Below are positions 1 to 14,065 of a stretch of 64,000 nucleotides of DNA, piece after piece. The notes under the pieces are model-generated. The model ran no database searches, was not told the origin of the DNA, and saw only the letters and a program-made list of their open reading frames with translations. Each line of letters starts with the position of its first letter. The stretch's first letter is position 1. The stretch covers positions 604,413 through 668,412 of the forward strand of contig CAVVZJ010000014.1 of the NCBI GenBank assembly GCA_963752755.1, in the 5' to 3' direction. This DNA is from CAVVZJ01 sp963752755 (GTDB lineage Bacteria > Planctomycetota > Planctomycetia > Isosphaerales > Isosphaeraceae). Made by a program: the position numbers and the translations under genes.

Positions 1-681
1 CATTGCTGTACGACCTGGCCGGAGCAGTCGCAGCAAATCATCTACGACAGCCTCGGCTGGATCGAGCCGCATCGCGGCGTGTCCGCCACCGCCGGCTGGC
101 TCGCCCGCGTCGAGCGCGATGCCTCCAGCGGCCGCTGGCGCGTCGCCTCCGATCTCAACTGGCGACGTCTGAAACCCTGGCGACGGCTCATCGCCCAGGC
201 CCTCGACCCGAACACCCAGCCCGGCGCCTTCGAGACGATCCACGAGGTCCTGATCGAGCACGGGCCGCACGCCGTCACCCAGGCCTGGCAGCTCGCGAGC
301 TGGCTGGCGTCGCGACTCGGCTGGACGGTCCAGGCCCGCAAGGTCCAGCTTGGCGTGGAGATCTCGTGGAACGTCCTGGCCCCCTCGGGTCTCGTCCGGC
401 TCCGTATCCGACGGCTCGCGGAAGGCCCTCCGATCATCCAGCGCGTCCAGATCGACTGCGAAATCTGCGGCGAGAACGGGGCGCTGAACCTTCTCAACCA
501 AGATCAGGTTCGCCTCTCGGTCATCCCCGAGGGTCAGGACGTCGCGCTGCGGACGATGACCCTGAAGCCTCAGCCGCTCTCGGAACTCGTCGGCCGCCAG
601 CTCACCGATCGCGACCGCGACCCGGTCTTCCATGAGGCGATGGCGATCGCCCAGCTCCTCGCCCAGGGTGTCGGATCGTGA
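1..681 (+). CDS. opcA: Glucose-6-phosphate dehydrogenase assembly protein OpcA, C-terminal part
   Basis: The frame is open from the first base of the window to the TGA at 679-681, so the 5' part lies outside. OpcA is the allosteric/assembly subunit of glucose-6-phosphate dehydrogenase in cyanobacteria, actinobacteria and planctomycetes. The visible part has the family's ASDLNWRRLKPWRRLIAQ block (the OpcA 'DL.W.RL.PWR.L.A' signature), then a GWLASRLGW helix and a C-terminal segment with LSELVGRQL and FHEAMAIAQLL, as in the family C-terminus. No frameshift is seen. A zwf gene would be expected just upstream. The assignment is by remembered family pattern; cytosolic location is inferred. Confidence 0.7.
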   Translation, partial: HCCTTWPEQSQQIIYDSLGWIEPHRGVSATAGWLARVERDASSGRWRVASDLNWRRLKPWRRLIAQALDPNTQPGAFETIHEVLIEHGPHAVTQAWQLASWLASRLGWTVQARKVQLGVEISWNVLAPSGLVRLRIRRLAEGPPIIQRVQIDCEICGENGALNLLNQDQVRLSVIPEGQDVALRTMTLKPQPLSELVGRQLTDRDRDPVFHEAMAIAQLLAQGVGS

Positions 682-810
682 GTTCGCCCGGACGCGAGTC
701 GGCCCGGCTCGGTCGTCCGTCACCATCCGACGCAGAACCGGGCAGGCGCCCATTGGCGGACTCCCTCGCACTCGTTCCGTTCGTACCACGACCCCCGGGC
801 TTCTCCCACG

Positions 811-3571
<2,761 letters not shown>

Positions 3572-3648
3572 GCCACGCGAAGTGATGACGCTTCTCGTCG
3601 GGTGCGTTTCCCCACCCGACTCCGCCCGAACCCTGACGAGGTTTGCCG

Positions 3649-4309
3649 ATGAAGGTGCTGGTCATCGATATTGGGGGGACGAACATCAAGTTCCGAACCC
3701 AGGACCAGGAGTTGCAGAAGTTTCCGTCGGGCAAGGAAATGACGGCCGAGCAGATGGTCAACGGCGTTCTCCGGGAGTCGTCCGGCTGGGAGTACGAGGC
3801 CGTCTCGATCGGCTATCCCGGCCCCGTCGTGGACGGCAAGGCCCTGCTCGAACCGAAGAACCTCGGTCCCGGCTGGGTCGGCTACGACTTCGAGGGGCAT
3901 TTCGGCAAGCCGATCAAGCTCGATCAATGACGCCGCCATGCAGGCCGTCGGTAGCTACGAAGGCGGTCGGATGCTCTTCCTCGGCCTGGGTACTGGCCTC
4001 GGCTCGGCCCTCATCATCGAGAAGATGATCGCCCCCCTGGAAATCGCCCACCTGCCTTACCGTAAAGGGCGGACCTTCGAGGACTACGTCGGCCTCCGCG
4101 GCCTCGAACGCCTCGGTTCCAAGAAGTGGCGCAAGGCCGTCGCCGACGTGACGACTCGTCTCAAGGCCGCCCTTGTGGCCGACTACGTCGTGATCGGCGG
4201 CGGCAACGCCAAGAAGCTGAAGAAGGTTCCCGACGGAGCCCGCCTCGGCGATAACAACAACGCCTTCCTCGGCGGCTTCCGACTCTGGGAAGATTATCGT
4301 CAGGGCTAG
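3649..4309 (+). CDS. ROK-family glucokinase, probably polyphosphate glucokinase type, one frameshift
   Basis: The product would phosphorylate glucose to glucose 6-phosphate in the cytosol. The N-terminus has the ASKHA phosphate-1 motif VIDIGGTNIKF, then SIGYPGPVVDG, and a second half with NDAAMQAVGSY, FLGLGTGLGSALI (phosphate-2) and VIGGGNAKKLKKVP. The two halves lie in different frames and join near 3925, where KPIKLI-NDAAMQ would be continuous if one base were removed. The frameshift creates an early TGA at 3928-3930. The overall layout, including the LPYRKG and DYVGLRGLERLG blocks, resembles planctomycete proteins annotated as polyphosphate glucokinase. The start is ATG 3649; a TTG two codons upstream is an alternative. 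It lies 77 bases after the glycosidase on the same strand. Confidence 0.75.
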
Positions 4310-4537
4310 ACGTCCCTGGCATCGGGCCGACCAGCGTCCGGATGTGATAAGATGGAGCATCCAGGGCGAACGGACCTTGCGGCAGACCCAACGTCCACGT
4401 TCCTCGTGTCGGACGGTCCACCCGAGGATCCAACAAGGCGGTTTTCCATGACGGTCGACAACTAGGTTGTGGACCAGGGAGGTCCCCATTCGAGGCGCCG
4501 GAGGCGAGGGCGAACCCATCAATCATTCCGGTGAGAC

Positions 4538-5981
4538 ATGCCCGGATCTCGCGTCAATCGGGGTTGGACGAGGGTTGCCATCGCTCTCGCGGCATCCCTG
4601 GCGGCGTTCCTTTGCGTCGTGTGGTCTCAACCTCCGGCCTCGGGCGATACCCCGGTCGCGAACCGGCCGAGGCCGGGCGGACGCCGGCCTTCTCTGGAAA
4701 GGCACGGGCTCCTGCGCCTCGGGGCCTTGCCACGGCGGGCCAGTCAGCTCCGGGCTGCCCTGGCGGCGAGTACGGGCTCTATCGTGGATGCCGATCCCCA
4801 CGGTCGAGCCTATGCCGTCCTGACCACGGACCGCTCCCGCCGGATCGCCTCGCTCTATCGTGGACATCCCGCCCAGGCTGAGATGGATGCGCTCTGCCTG
4901 AGCTGTCATGTCCGACCCGACATCGAGCACTCGCCGCAGAGTCCCGAGTATGCTCTCGAAGACGGTGTTGGCTGCGAGAGCTGCCACGGCGCCGCCCAGA
5001 ACTGGCTTGCGTTGCACACCACCGCCGGCTGGAAAGGGCTTGAACCCCAGCAGAAGGCCCAGTATGGCCTCGTGCCGCTGACCGATCTCGTAACACGGAT
5101 TGAGCGATGCACCGTCTGCCACGTCGGCACACCCGAGGCCGAGGTCAACCACGACCTCATCGCCGCCGGCCACCCACGGATGAACTTCGAGTTCGCCTCC
5201 TTCCATGCCATCTACCCCAAACACTGGGACACACGAAGGGACAAGGCCCTTCATCCCGACTTCGAGGCCCGCGCCTGGCTGATCGGCCAGGTGGTGTCCG
5301 CCCGCTCGTCGCTCCAGCTCCTCGCCGCTCGTGCCCGCGCCGCCCAGCCTCACTCCGACGGCTCCCGATCCGCGCCCTGGCCCGAGCTTTCTGAATACGG
5401 ATGTTTCGCCTGCCACCAGAACCTCACCGGACCCGGTAAGCCCGACGAGACGTTCGCCCGTCCCGAGAACGTCAAGCCGGGGCTTCCGCCCTGGAACACC
5501 TGGTATCTGCCCATGCTCCAGCGTCGGTCTGCCACCCGTGCTCGGTGAGAATCCGATGGTCGACGGATCGAGCTTCTCCAATCTGAATCGCGAGATGAGC
5601 CGCGCCATCCCGGATCCGTTGAACATCGCCCGCCTGGCCGACGCCGCCGCCCATGATCTCGACGGCTGGCTCGTGAAGCTGCGGTATCAACCCCTCGACG
5701 CCCGTCGTGTCCGCGTCCTGATGCAGACCCTTGCCGCCAAAGGTCAAGCCGCCGGCGCTTCGAACTGGGATCACGACGCCCAGCTCTACCTGTCCCTCGC
5801 CGCCCTCTTCAACGCGCACGACGACCTCCGGCCTGCATCCTTCGATCCCCGTGTAAAGTCAAAGCTGGAGACGATGCGCCAGGTTCTGAACTTCCGGCCA
5901 GACTTTGACAGTCCCATCGACTATGACCCGCGACGGTTTGACGGTCCCTTGAACGACTTCCTCGACTCCCTGAGCCGCTAG
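4538..5981 (+). CDS. Secreted multiheme cytochrome c (about five hemes), frameshifted
   Basis: The start ATG 4538 follows GGTGAGAC and gives a basic, hydrophobic leader (ALAASLAAFLCVVW), so export to the periplasm is likely. CXXCH heme sites read CLSCH, CESCH, CTVCH and CFACH in the main frame; an N-terminal CASGPCHGG (a CX4CH site of the kind seen in multiheme cytochromes) is in another frame at about 4710-4740, so there are breaks near 4650-4690 and 4745-4790. The main frame ends at a stop at 5546 but homologous-looking sequence continues in a third frame (ADAAAHDLDGWLVKL to NDFLDSLSR, stop 5981), so a further break lies near 5520. The last part has no heme motif and is helical. The gene is nine bases upstream of the next cytochrome, which suggests a shared transcript. 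Partner and electron acceptor are unknown. Confidence 0.72.
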
Positions 5982-5990
5982 GACCCCGCC

Positions 5991-7629
5991 ATGTCCGCCA
6001 CGACGCTCCGCGCCCCGCTCTCGCTCGCCGTCACCGCGGCCTTCGTGACGGCCGCCCTCGGGCTGGCCGGCCCCGGTCGCGGTGCCCAGCCGGTCCAGGA
6101 TCAGGCGAAGGCCAGGCCCGTCGCTGTGCCCAAGGCGCCCAACGGTCTCACCAAACGCTATTACCCAGCACAACTCGGCTGCGGCCTCTGCCATTCGCAG
6201 CCGAATCCCCAGTTTACCACCAACCTCGTCCTCCTCAAGGAACTGCCCATCTGGAAGGACCAGGACCGCCACGCCGACGCCTTCCATGCGATCCTGCCGA
6301 AGTCCGAATCGATGAGTAAGATCCTGGGCTACGATGTCACCAAAGCCCAGCGCTGCCTGAGCTGCCACGCCCCTGGCTATCACGCCCCGATCGACGTCCC
6401 GGCCGCCAACGTCGAGACGGTCCGCGAGAGTCTCCGCCAGGAGGGCGTCTCCTGCAGCGCCTGTCACGGCGCCTATGTCGAATGGGTTCAGCAGCACCAA
6501 CCGGGCCTCGGCAATCCGAACTGGCGGAACATCTCGGCCGTTGAGAAGCAGGAGAAGTACGGCCTGATGGACCTCCGTGACCCCGCCCGCCGGACGGCTC
6601 TTTGCGTCACCTGCCACGTCGGCGACCCGGCGAACGACAAGGTCGTCACCCACGAGATGTACGCCGCCGGCCATCCTCCATTGCCCAGCTTCGAGGTCTG
6701 GACGTTCAGCCAGCAGGTCCCCCACCACTGGATGGAACCCTCCGAGGTCCCCTACCTCAAGGAAGCCGCCGAGAAAGGCGATAAGGAAATCCTCAAGAAT
6801 TATCACTATGACCCCGAAGAGAAGCTTCCAACCAAGTTCGTCGTTTATGGTGGCGTGGCGAACCTCCGCGAGACGATGGGCCTGATCGCCTTCGAGATGA
6901 ACGCCCGCGTCAACGACCCCAGGAACCACGTCCCCGACTTCGCCCGTTACGACTGCTACGCATGCCACCACGACCTGAAGGTTAACGGCTGGCGGCCCGA
7001 GCGTGGGTTCGGCTGGCGGCCTGGCCACATGTACCCGATCACGCCCGGACGCGTCCCACCGCCCGCCTGGCCCCTGGAACTCGTGGACCTCGCGATCGTC
7101 GCCGCCACCGACAACGAGGACGCCGCCGAACAGCAGCGGGCCGCCTATCGGACTCACGTCAAGGCCCTCTACGACGCCTTCAACGCCCAGCAATACGCCG
7201 ATCCGAAACTCGCCCGTTCCGCCGCGGATCAACTGCGATGTCTGGGCCGACCGATTACTCGAACAGCTTCGCTTCCGCGAGGACAAGACCGCTCTCTTCA
7301 ACCGCCCCACCGCCCTCCGCCTCCTCCGGCGGATCACCACTCTGGCCACCGAGGACGTCCCCGACTTCGAGACCGCCCGCCAGCTCGCCTGGGCCTTCCG
7401 CGACATCTACCAGAGCCTCGACGAGAAGCCAGCCGGCGACGCCGCCATCAACGAGTCGCTCCAGTCCCTTAAGGTCGCCCTCCAGCTCAACCTTTACGAA
7501 TCCGGCGAAAAGGAGCCTCAAAGTATCGAGTCGGTCGTCGGCGGTCGGCTTGAAAAGCTCAATGACTACGATCCAGCCCAGACTCGCCAGCAATTCGAGA
7601 AGCTCGGGAGCCTCCTCCCCGAATCCTGA
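5991..7629 (+). CDS. Secreted pentaheme cytochrome c, one frameshift near the C-terminus
   Basis: ATG 5991 starts a clear signal peptide (SLAVTAAFVTAALGLAGPG) ending near residue 32. Five CXXCH sites follow: CGLCH, CLSCH, CSACH, CVTCH and CYACH (the last followed by a second His). Conserved blocks YAAGHPPLPSFE and WPLELVDLAI and the alternation of paired heme sites resemble cytochrome c554-like multiheme proteins, and the preceding gene is a paralogue (both have AAGHP and a Tyr-Gly-Leu block after the third heme). The frame changes near 7235; the downstream frame reads DVWADRLLEQLRF through FEKLGSLLPES, stop at 7629. This tail is heme-free and helical, as in the paralogue. Role in the locus is inferred: periplasmic electron carriage. 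Confidence 0.75.
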
Positions 7630-7675
7630 TCGGGATTTTGAGTGATCGATCCCACCACGATCCCGTTTATGAATT

Positions 7676-7732
7676 GAAAAATAACAAAAAACCGATGGGA
7701 GGAGATCCATTCCCTCCCCCGATCGGACTTCT
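7676..7732 (-). terminator. Rho-independent terminator for the minus-strand cytochrome gene
   Basis: On the minus strand an imperfect hairpin (CCGATCGGGGGAGGG pairing with CCTCCCATCGG, loop near 7709) is followed by TTTTTTG and then TTATTTTT. It lies 40-100 bases after the stop of the minus-strand gene that ends at 7774, in the 144-base gap between convergent genes. Confidence 0.6.
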
Positions 7733-7773
7733 GTCATTTCGACAAGGGTTCTCTCAACCGGAAGGCTGGTCTC

Positions 7774-10700
7774 TCATCGAGGCGCGGCCGCCGGGATAAG
7801 GGGAGGCGGCGGTGCGGGGGCGGGCGCCACGGGCCGCGGCGATGCCGAGGCCGGCACGGCGCCGGATGGAGCGAGCATCCAGGGCGACGGCTTCGCGCCG
7901 GGGGCCAGCCGATAGAGCCCGGATCGCGGATCGTCGCTGACCTTCCAGATCCAGCCGTTCTTGAGGTAGAGCTTCTGCTGCTCGGCCAGGCTCAGGGGGC
8001 GAGCGCCGACGCGGCCGAAGACGGCGATCTGGTGGCCGCTCTCATCCACCGCGCGGTCGCGGTCGATGCCCTCCGCGACAGCCAAGGCATGGCCCTCGTT
8101 GGGGAGCTTGAAGGTGGCGATGAGTACCGGCGTCGGCCGCGGGCTGAACCCCTGGTAGCCGGGCGTCTCCGGCGAGGTGAGTTGCAAGACGCGGAGGCCG
8201 TTCTTTCCGTCGGCAAGGTAGGCGAACTCGCTGGCGTAGGTAACTCCCAGCTTCACGTCGTGCAGGTCGTTGATGCAACCGCCCGCGTTGAACACCTGGT
8301 CCACGAAGGGACGCTCCGGGTTCTCCACGTTGAGGATCACCAGGCCGTTCTCGCCCGCAGCGACGTAGCAGTAGGTCCGGGCGACGTAGAGCCGGTGTGC
8401 GTCGGGCACGTCTACCTTCGTCACGACCCGCGGGTGGGCGATGTCGGTCGTGTCGAGCACGTGGACGCCCTCCTCGTCGCAGACGAACCCGTACCGGAAC
8501 TGCACGCCGATCGACGTCGGCCGGCCAACCTCCTCCGGGCCGAGCACCGAACTGATCCTCGGCTTCGTCGGGTCGGTCAGGTCGATCACGACCAGCCCGG
8601 CGTCGCAACCCATGTAGGCATAATTCCCGAAGACCTGGATGCTCCGCGCTCCGCAAAGCAGCCCGCCGGGATTGAAGACAACGTCCTTCTTCACATAGTT
8701 GTTCATCGGGTTGCCGTCGAGCAAGGTCCCGGCCCCGACCATGACCAGGCCCTCATACTTGTCGGCAACGTAGATGTACGCATAGACGAGGCTGACCTCC
8801 GCCTCGCGGTTGATCGGGAAGTGCGTGCGGGTCGGGTCGGGGGCGATCGTCGTGGGAGCGGCAACCGCCGTGGCGTACTTCGTGCGGACGAAGAACCGCT
8901 GCCCCAACGGCGACACCGGCGCCGTCACGATCCGCTCGGAGAACGCCTTGTGGTCGATGAACGCGATGTCGAAGATCCGCAGGCCCCCTCGCCGCAAGCC
9001 GCGTAGGCGTACTCGCCGCGGGCCTGCACGTCGAGGATCTCGGTGTGCTTGGCCAGATGCGGTTGGAGGAACTGGGTGGCGATGTCCACCCCCGGGTGCT
9101 CGTGGGCATGCTCCAGCAGGCCGCCGCTGGCCACGTGCTCGTGGAATTCCTCGGGATAGGCGAGCTTATGCAGATAGCTTCCGATGACCGCCTGCGGCTC
9201 CTCCAGCTCGGTGACGGCCACCGCGGCCAGGCCGTGCTCGCCGGCCGCGACCCAGGCATAGCGGCCGATGAAGTTCATGAAGTTCGTGCCGTGCATGAGA
9301 AGCTGGGCCATGATCGCGTTGTTGTCGTCATTGGCCGACGAGGTGGCAGTCGGTGCACGACTTCGTCTCGCTGTGGCCCGGCAAGAACGCCTCCGGGGCT
9401 ACGGGTAGGCCCTTCCAGACGCCTTCCGGATGCGTCGGCGGGCCGCCGCGGACCGTATGCGGCACGTTCGTACTGAAGGCGATGCCGCTCATCCCCTCCG
9501 CCGAGATCGTCTGCTGCTGGACGTAGATCTGTTCACGATTGGCGTTGTAGGAGCTGACATGGATGGCACATGAGGACCGCGACGGATTGATCCGGTTGCC
9601 GGTGACGTCGCCGTCATGGGCGAGCATGAACACGTCGTCGCGCAACGTCTGCCAGTTGTACGCTGTGTAGTTCCGCGATGACGTCGCCCTCGTCGTGGAG
9701 CTGGGGCATCTTCTTGTTGGCCTTCTGCGGCAGGTGGCAGCCGAAGCAGCTCGGGTTCCACGACGAGTGGCAGGCGATGCAGCTCATCTCGCTGTTGCGG
9801 TGGGCCAGATGCGAGTCGTCGCCGTTGGGCACGTTGCCATAGACGAGCGAGCCGTCGGGGGCGAAGCGAACGGTCTTGGCCAGCCGGGCGCGTTCGTTGT
9901 AGTGCTCGCTGTCGGGGTCGATCGTGTCGGCCGCCTGGACGACCTCCCATTGCAGCTCAGGATCGACCACCGAGCGCTGGATGAACTTGTTGTCGACCTT
10001 CTCGAACCGCCGCTTGCCGAACGGCGTCCGCATCGCCGCCAGGTTCCGACCGGGGTGATAGGGCGTGGCCGAAGTGTCGGAGGCGGGGCCGGACGTGACG
10101 AGCGTGGCCCGCTTCGTCACACTGCCGTGGCAGTCAATACACTGGATCTCGATCGCGGCGCGGACCTCGCCGTAGAGCTTGGTGTTGCCGTGGACGTCCT
10201 GCACGAAGTGGCAATCGACGCAGTGCATCCCCTTCTCCAGGTGGATGTCCATCAGGTGCGTCGGGATACCGTCGCGCTGCTTGCCGTGCTGCTGTTCCTC
10301 GCGGTTCGGCGGGATCATGGCCGCCATCAGGCCCTCGGTCGTCGGCTCGCCGATGGGACGGCCGTTGTAGTCGAGGTAGTCGCCGTGCCGGTCCTTCTTG
10401 TAAACCGCCTTGAACGCCCAGCCGTGGCCGTGGTAGTCGGCGAACTGGGTCTTTTCGCCTTGGCTGTTCAGATCCCAGAGATGGGCGAGGAACTCGGGGT
10501 CGGCGAGGTTGTTGTGGGCGTCGATCTCGTTTGGGTTCCGCATCTGAGAGAGTGTGTAATTCCTCGGACGTCGGGTGCTTGCGATGCTCGGGCCAGATCA
10601 GTTCGCCGTCGGTCTCGACGTCCCACCACATGAAGCCGGTGTAGCTATTCATCACGTTGTGCCGGGGTGGACGTGGCAGACGATGCACTGGCTGGTCGGG

Positions 10701-11867
10701 ATCGACGGTGGTGAAGCGGTGCTCGATCGGGTGGCCCGGCTCGTGTCTCGGGATGGTCGGGTCGGGGCTGAAGCTGGTGCCGCGGTTGCCGAACTTCGCG
10801 TAAGGACCCGAGGTGACTCCCCAGCGGTCGTTGGCGTAGATGACGTGGCAGGACGTGCAGCCGCTCGATCGGTAGTCGCCGGGCTGGTCGTTGGTGCCAA
10901 GGAAGTTGGTCGTCGGGTCGAAGCAGCCGGGTCTTGGTCAGGCCGACGAAGACCGGGTCGGTGCGGTTCTTCGTGCCGAGCCCGCGGCCCGAGACGCCCG
11001 GTCTTGGGACGGCCCGGGTCCTCGAAGATGTCCGGGATGCCGACCTCCAGAGGGATGCCGCCGGCCTCGCTCGAAGATACGGAGCACATTGCCCGGCTGA
11101 CTGACCTCGTAGCGCGGCAGGGGGTCGAGGTAGGGCAAGACGCCCTTGGTCACGGATCTCGGCCTCCGTCGGCGGTGGCACCGTCTGGAGCCGGAGCGGG
11201 ACGCCGGTCGTCCCGTAAGCCTCGCCGAAGTGAGCCCATTTCAAGGGGTAGGACCCGTTGTTGTACAGAGCCGCCCCCCAGAGCATGCAGCCGTGGGCCA
11301 TCATGCTCTTGCGGTTCTGCAAGACCTCCTCGCCGTGGCAGTTCATCGTGCCGCAGCTCATGTGCGCCACGCGGTAATCGCCCGGGTTGACGAAACGGAC
11401 GAAATCTGGCGACTCATGGTTCAACAGCGTGTAGGTACGCACCGGGTTCGCCGACTGATGGCCAGGCTTGCGGAAACCTCGGACTGATGTGCGCCAGTTC
11501 CTTGACGTTCGTGGTCGGGTTGCCGCCGTGGCAATCGACGCAGCCCAGCCGGACCGTCTCCTTGAAGTGCGGGTCGCCGATGCCCTGGTGACACTGCACG
11601 CAGCTCGCGCTCTTGCGCGAACGCCTGCTCGGCGGTCTGCTGCGAGAGGTCGAGTCCCCTGCAATTCCGGCGGCAGCGGAAACGCCTCGCCACCAGGAGG
11701 GATCGGCGGCGCGGGCGAGGTCGGGGAGGGTGGTGGGAGCACCTGGCCCCGAGCTGGCGTTCGCCGTCAGTCCCAGGACTGCCAGCCACGAAGCGAACGC
11801 GACGAGCGGCCCCGATTCTCAGGCCCGATGGGTGCGGGTGGCGTCGGGAAGGATCGGTCTGAGCCAT
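7774..11867 (-). CDS. Large multiheme cytochrome c fused to an LVIVD-repeat beta-propeller, many frameshifts
   Basis: One gene of about 1360 codons is inferred from consecutive blocks in changing frames. ATG 11867 is preceded by GGAGGT at ten bases. A hydrophobic leader (LVAFASWLAVLGLTANASS) is readable near 11810-11760. Heme sites in order: CVQCH, CVDCH, a CX4CH site (CGTMNCH), CTSCH, CIVCH, CVDCH, CIDCH, CIACH, CFGCH and CTDCH, i.e. at least nine CXXCH. From about 9310 to 7774 the protein has no hemes and becomes a repeat region (YAWVAAGEHGLAAVAV, YAYMGCDAGLVVIDL, YCYVAAGENGLVILNV, FAYLADGKNGLRVLQL) typical of LVIVD repeats, ending in a Pro/Ala-rich tail. Breaks occur near 11800, 11690, 11600, 11480, 11160, 11080, 10930, 10690, 10560, 9660, 9330 and 8960. 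It follows the barrel gene on the same strand by 190 bases. Extracytoplasmic electron transfer is inferred. Confidence 0.7.
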
Positions 11868-12057
11868 GCGACTGCTGACCTCCATGTCAACAGGGGGGCG
11901 GAGCCGGTCGATCGGCGAGCCGTTCGGCGCGTCCAGAGACCGGGAATACCGGAATGGGCAAGATCGTCAAGGTCGAGACGCTCGGAAGATACCTCTGGCG
12001 CGTCAAGGTCAGGGGAACGGTCATAAGAAGAATCGAACTGATCAGCCGCTGCAATCC

Positions 12058-14065
12058 TCAGTAAGCCAGAGTCACGGCCAGGAAGCCGGCGACGAGCGGG
12101 TCGACTCGGCTGTACAGGTTGTTATACAGGTCGCGGAATCCGCCGCCGGGCAGCAGGGTGGAGACGCCGCCGACCACGATGATGTTGTCGATCAGGAACG
12201 GGCCGGTATTCCAGGCCCACGCTGAGGTCGGCACCGATCGAGTTCCGGATATGGCCGTCGAAGAGGAACTGCTCGAGCACGTTGGTCGCGTCGAACCAGA
12301 GGAAGTTGGTGTTGTAGAGGAGTTTGACCTTCTGGGTCAGGTCCATGTCGAATCCCAGGTTATAAAGAACCAGGCCCGGGTTGACGAAGTTGGCCTGCCC
12401 CTGGAACTTGTTCCGGAGGTCGGGGATGAGGCTGAGGCGGTTGACCAGGGGCACGCCGAAGAGGGGGATGAACTGTCGGTTCCAGAAGCTGAAGATGCCG
12501 CCGGCGAACTGCGGGTTGTCGAAGATCGAGTCGAAAGCCGCCAGCGACGCCGTTGTTGATGTTATGGTCGCCCGAGGCCCAGAAGAACGAGGTCTTGAAG
12601 CGAGCCCAGTCGCGGTCATACGACAGCTCGACGGCCGCCATCGCACCATTGATCCGTTGCGGACGGCCGGCAAGCGGGTTGAGCTGGTCGCGGCCGAGGG
12701 CGTAGTAGAACTGGTGCGTGATGTTGTAGCGGCCAAAGTGGCCGTCGCCGCCCCAGCCGAGATAGGCCGTCTGGACCGAGTGCGGGTAGAAGATACCCAC
12801 CGGCGAGGGCCGCACAAGGAAGTGGTTGGCATCGAAGAGGAAGCTGGGACCGTCGTAGTTGTAGTGGACGCTCGCCTGAGCGGTGTAGCCGGGGACGAGG
12901 AAGTCCTGGCGATAGTAATTCGCGATCAAGACATTCTGGTTCCGGTCACGAAAAGTATTGAGCAAGCTATTAATATTCTTTTCCAGCATGTCAAAGTACA
13001 CGATGTTGAACTGGTCGCGCTGGGAGAACCGGGTGCCGAAGAGGCGATAGCCGCGGTTGATGTTGAAGAAATTGAAGCCGCGGAAGTCGGAGACGAAGAA
13101 CTGGGAGCCGGCCCGGATCGAGAGGAAGTCGTAATCGGGGCTAAGGTCGGCGAGCTTCTTCTCGAGGAACCACTCTTCGAGGGCGAGGAAGGTCCGGACA
13201 CGCTGTACGCCGTTGAGCACGTTCGGGTTGTTGAAGGCTAGCTCCATCAGGTTGGTGTTGTTGACGTTGAAGATCGGCGTGAGCTTGAGCCGCCAGTCAG
13301 GCGGCTTGAACCCAGCGTCACCGTGGAAGAGGTCGAAGGAGAAGCCGAAGAATTGCGAGTAGAAGAACTGGCTCGGCCGGCCGAAGAACTGCTCCTCGAA
13401 AGGTCGTGACGTGCTCTCGAAAGGCGTCGTGGGCGTGGGAAGCTGCCGCGGCTCGAAGAAGGCGAGGGTGAAGGCGGTCAGGTCGAGGAAGGTGTGCTGG
13501 CCAATGATCGGATAGTCACCCTTGAGTACGTTCTGATTGTAAGGGTCCTTGATGCCACCCAGGAAGTACGGGTAGTCGTCCACCTGCGGGTTGCCCTTGC
13601 CGTAGCGGTCCCAGGCCGGGAATCCGATTCGCCAGCGGTCCTCGACCGGGACGAAGTGGCTGTCGGTCTGCGGCTCGGTCGGCGTCACGCTCGACTTGCC
13701 GGCGAAACCGAGCGTCGGGAAGGTCGGCAGCCGGAGCAGGCCGAACGGCCGAGCCGCCGAAGGAGGCGGTGTCAGTGGCGGTGGCGACTGGAGCGGCCGG
13801 CCGATCATGTTGGGACGGACTCCCGGGACCAGATCCGACGCCGACCAGCCTCGTCCTCAACGCCAATCGGCCGCGAAGCGGGCCGGGCCGGCTCCGTTGA
13901 GGGATTACCGATGAAAGTGCCGGCCGGCGGCACCACGGCGCCACCGGGAACCGGCAAGGGTGGCAGGTCGTCGGCCGGTTCCTGCGCCGCCGTGGTGGCG
14001 ACAGCAAGAAGAACCGTCGCGAGCCCGAGCCGGGCCGAGCGGCCCAGGTTTGCCGAATGCGCCAT
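12058..14065 (-). CDS. Outer-membrane beta-barrel-like protein associated with multiheme cytochromes, frameshifted
   Basis: ATG 14065 has a GGAGGGAG ribosome site and a signal peptide (LGLATVLLAVATTAAQ). The mature part is rich in Phe, Tyr, Asn, Gly and alternating hydrophobic strands (RIGFPAWDRYGKG, FLDLTAFTLAFFEP, FSFDLFHGDAGF, GPSFLFDANHFLV, YNITHQFYYALG, KVKLLYNTNFLWFD) and ends in an aromatic residue (LAVTLAY then TGA), all typical of an outer-membrane porin. I do not recognise a named family. Breaks are near 13806, 12545 and 12215; the final part reads FLIDNIIVVGGVSTLLPGGG. The gene lies immediately upstream of the large cytochrome on the same strand, so a porin-cytochrome conduit is a reasonable hypothesis. 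An ordinary porin or autotransporter-like barrel is the alternative. Confidence 0.6.
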
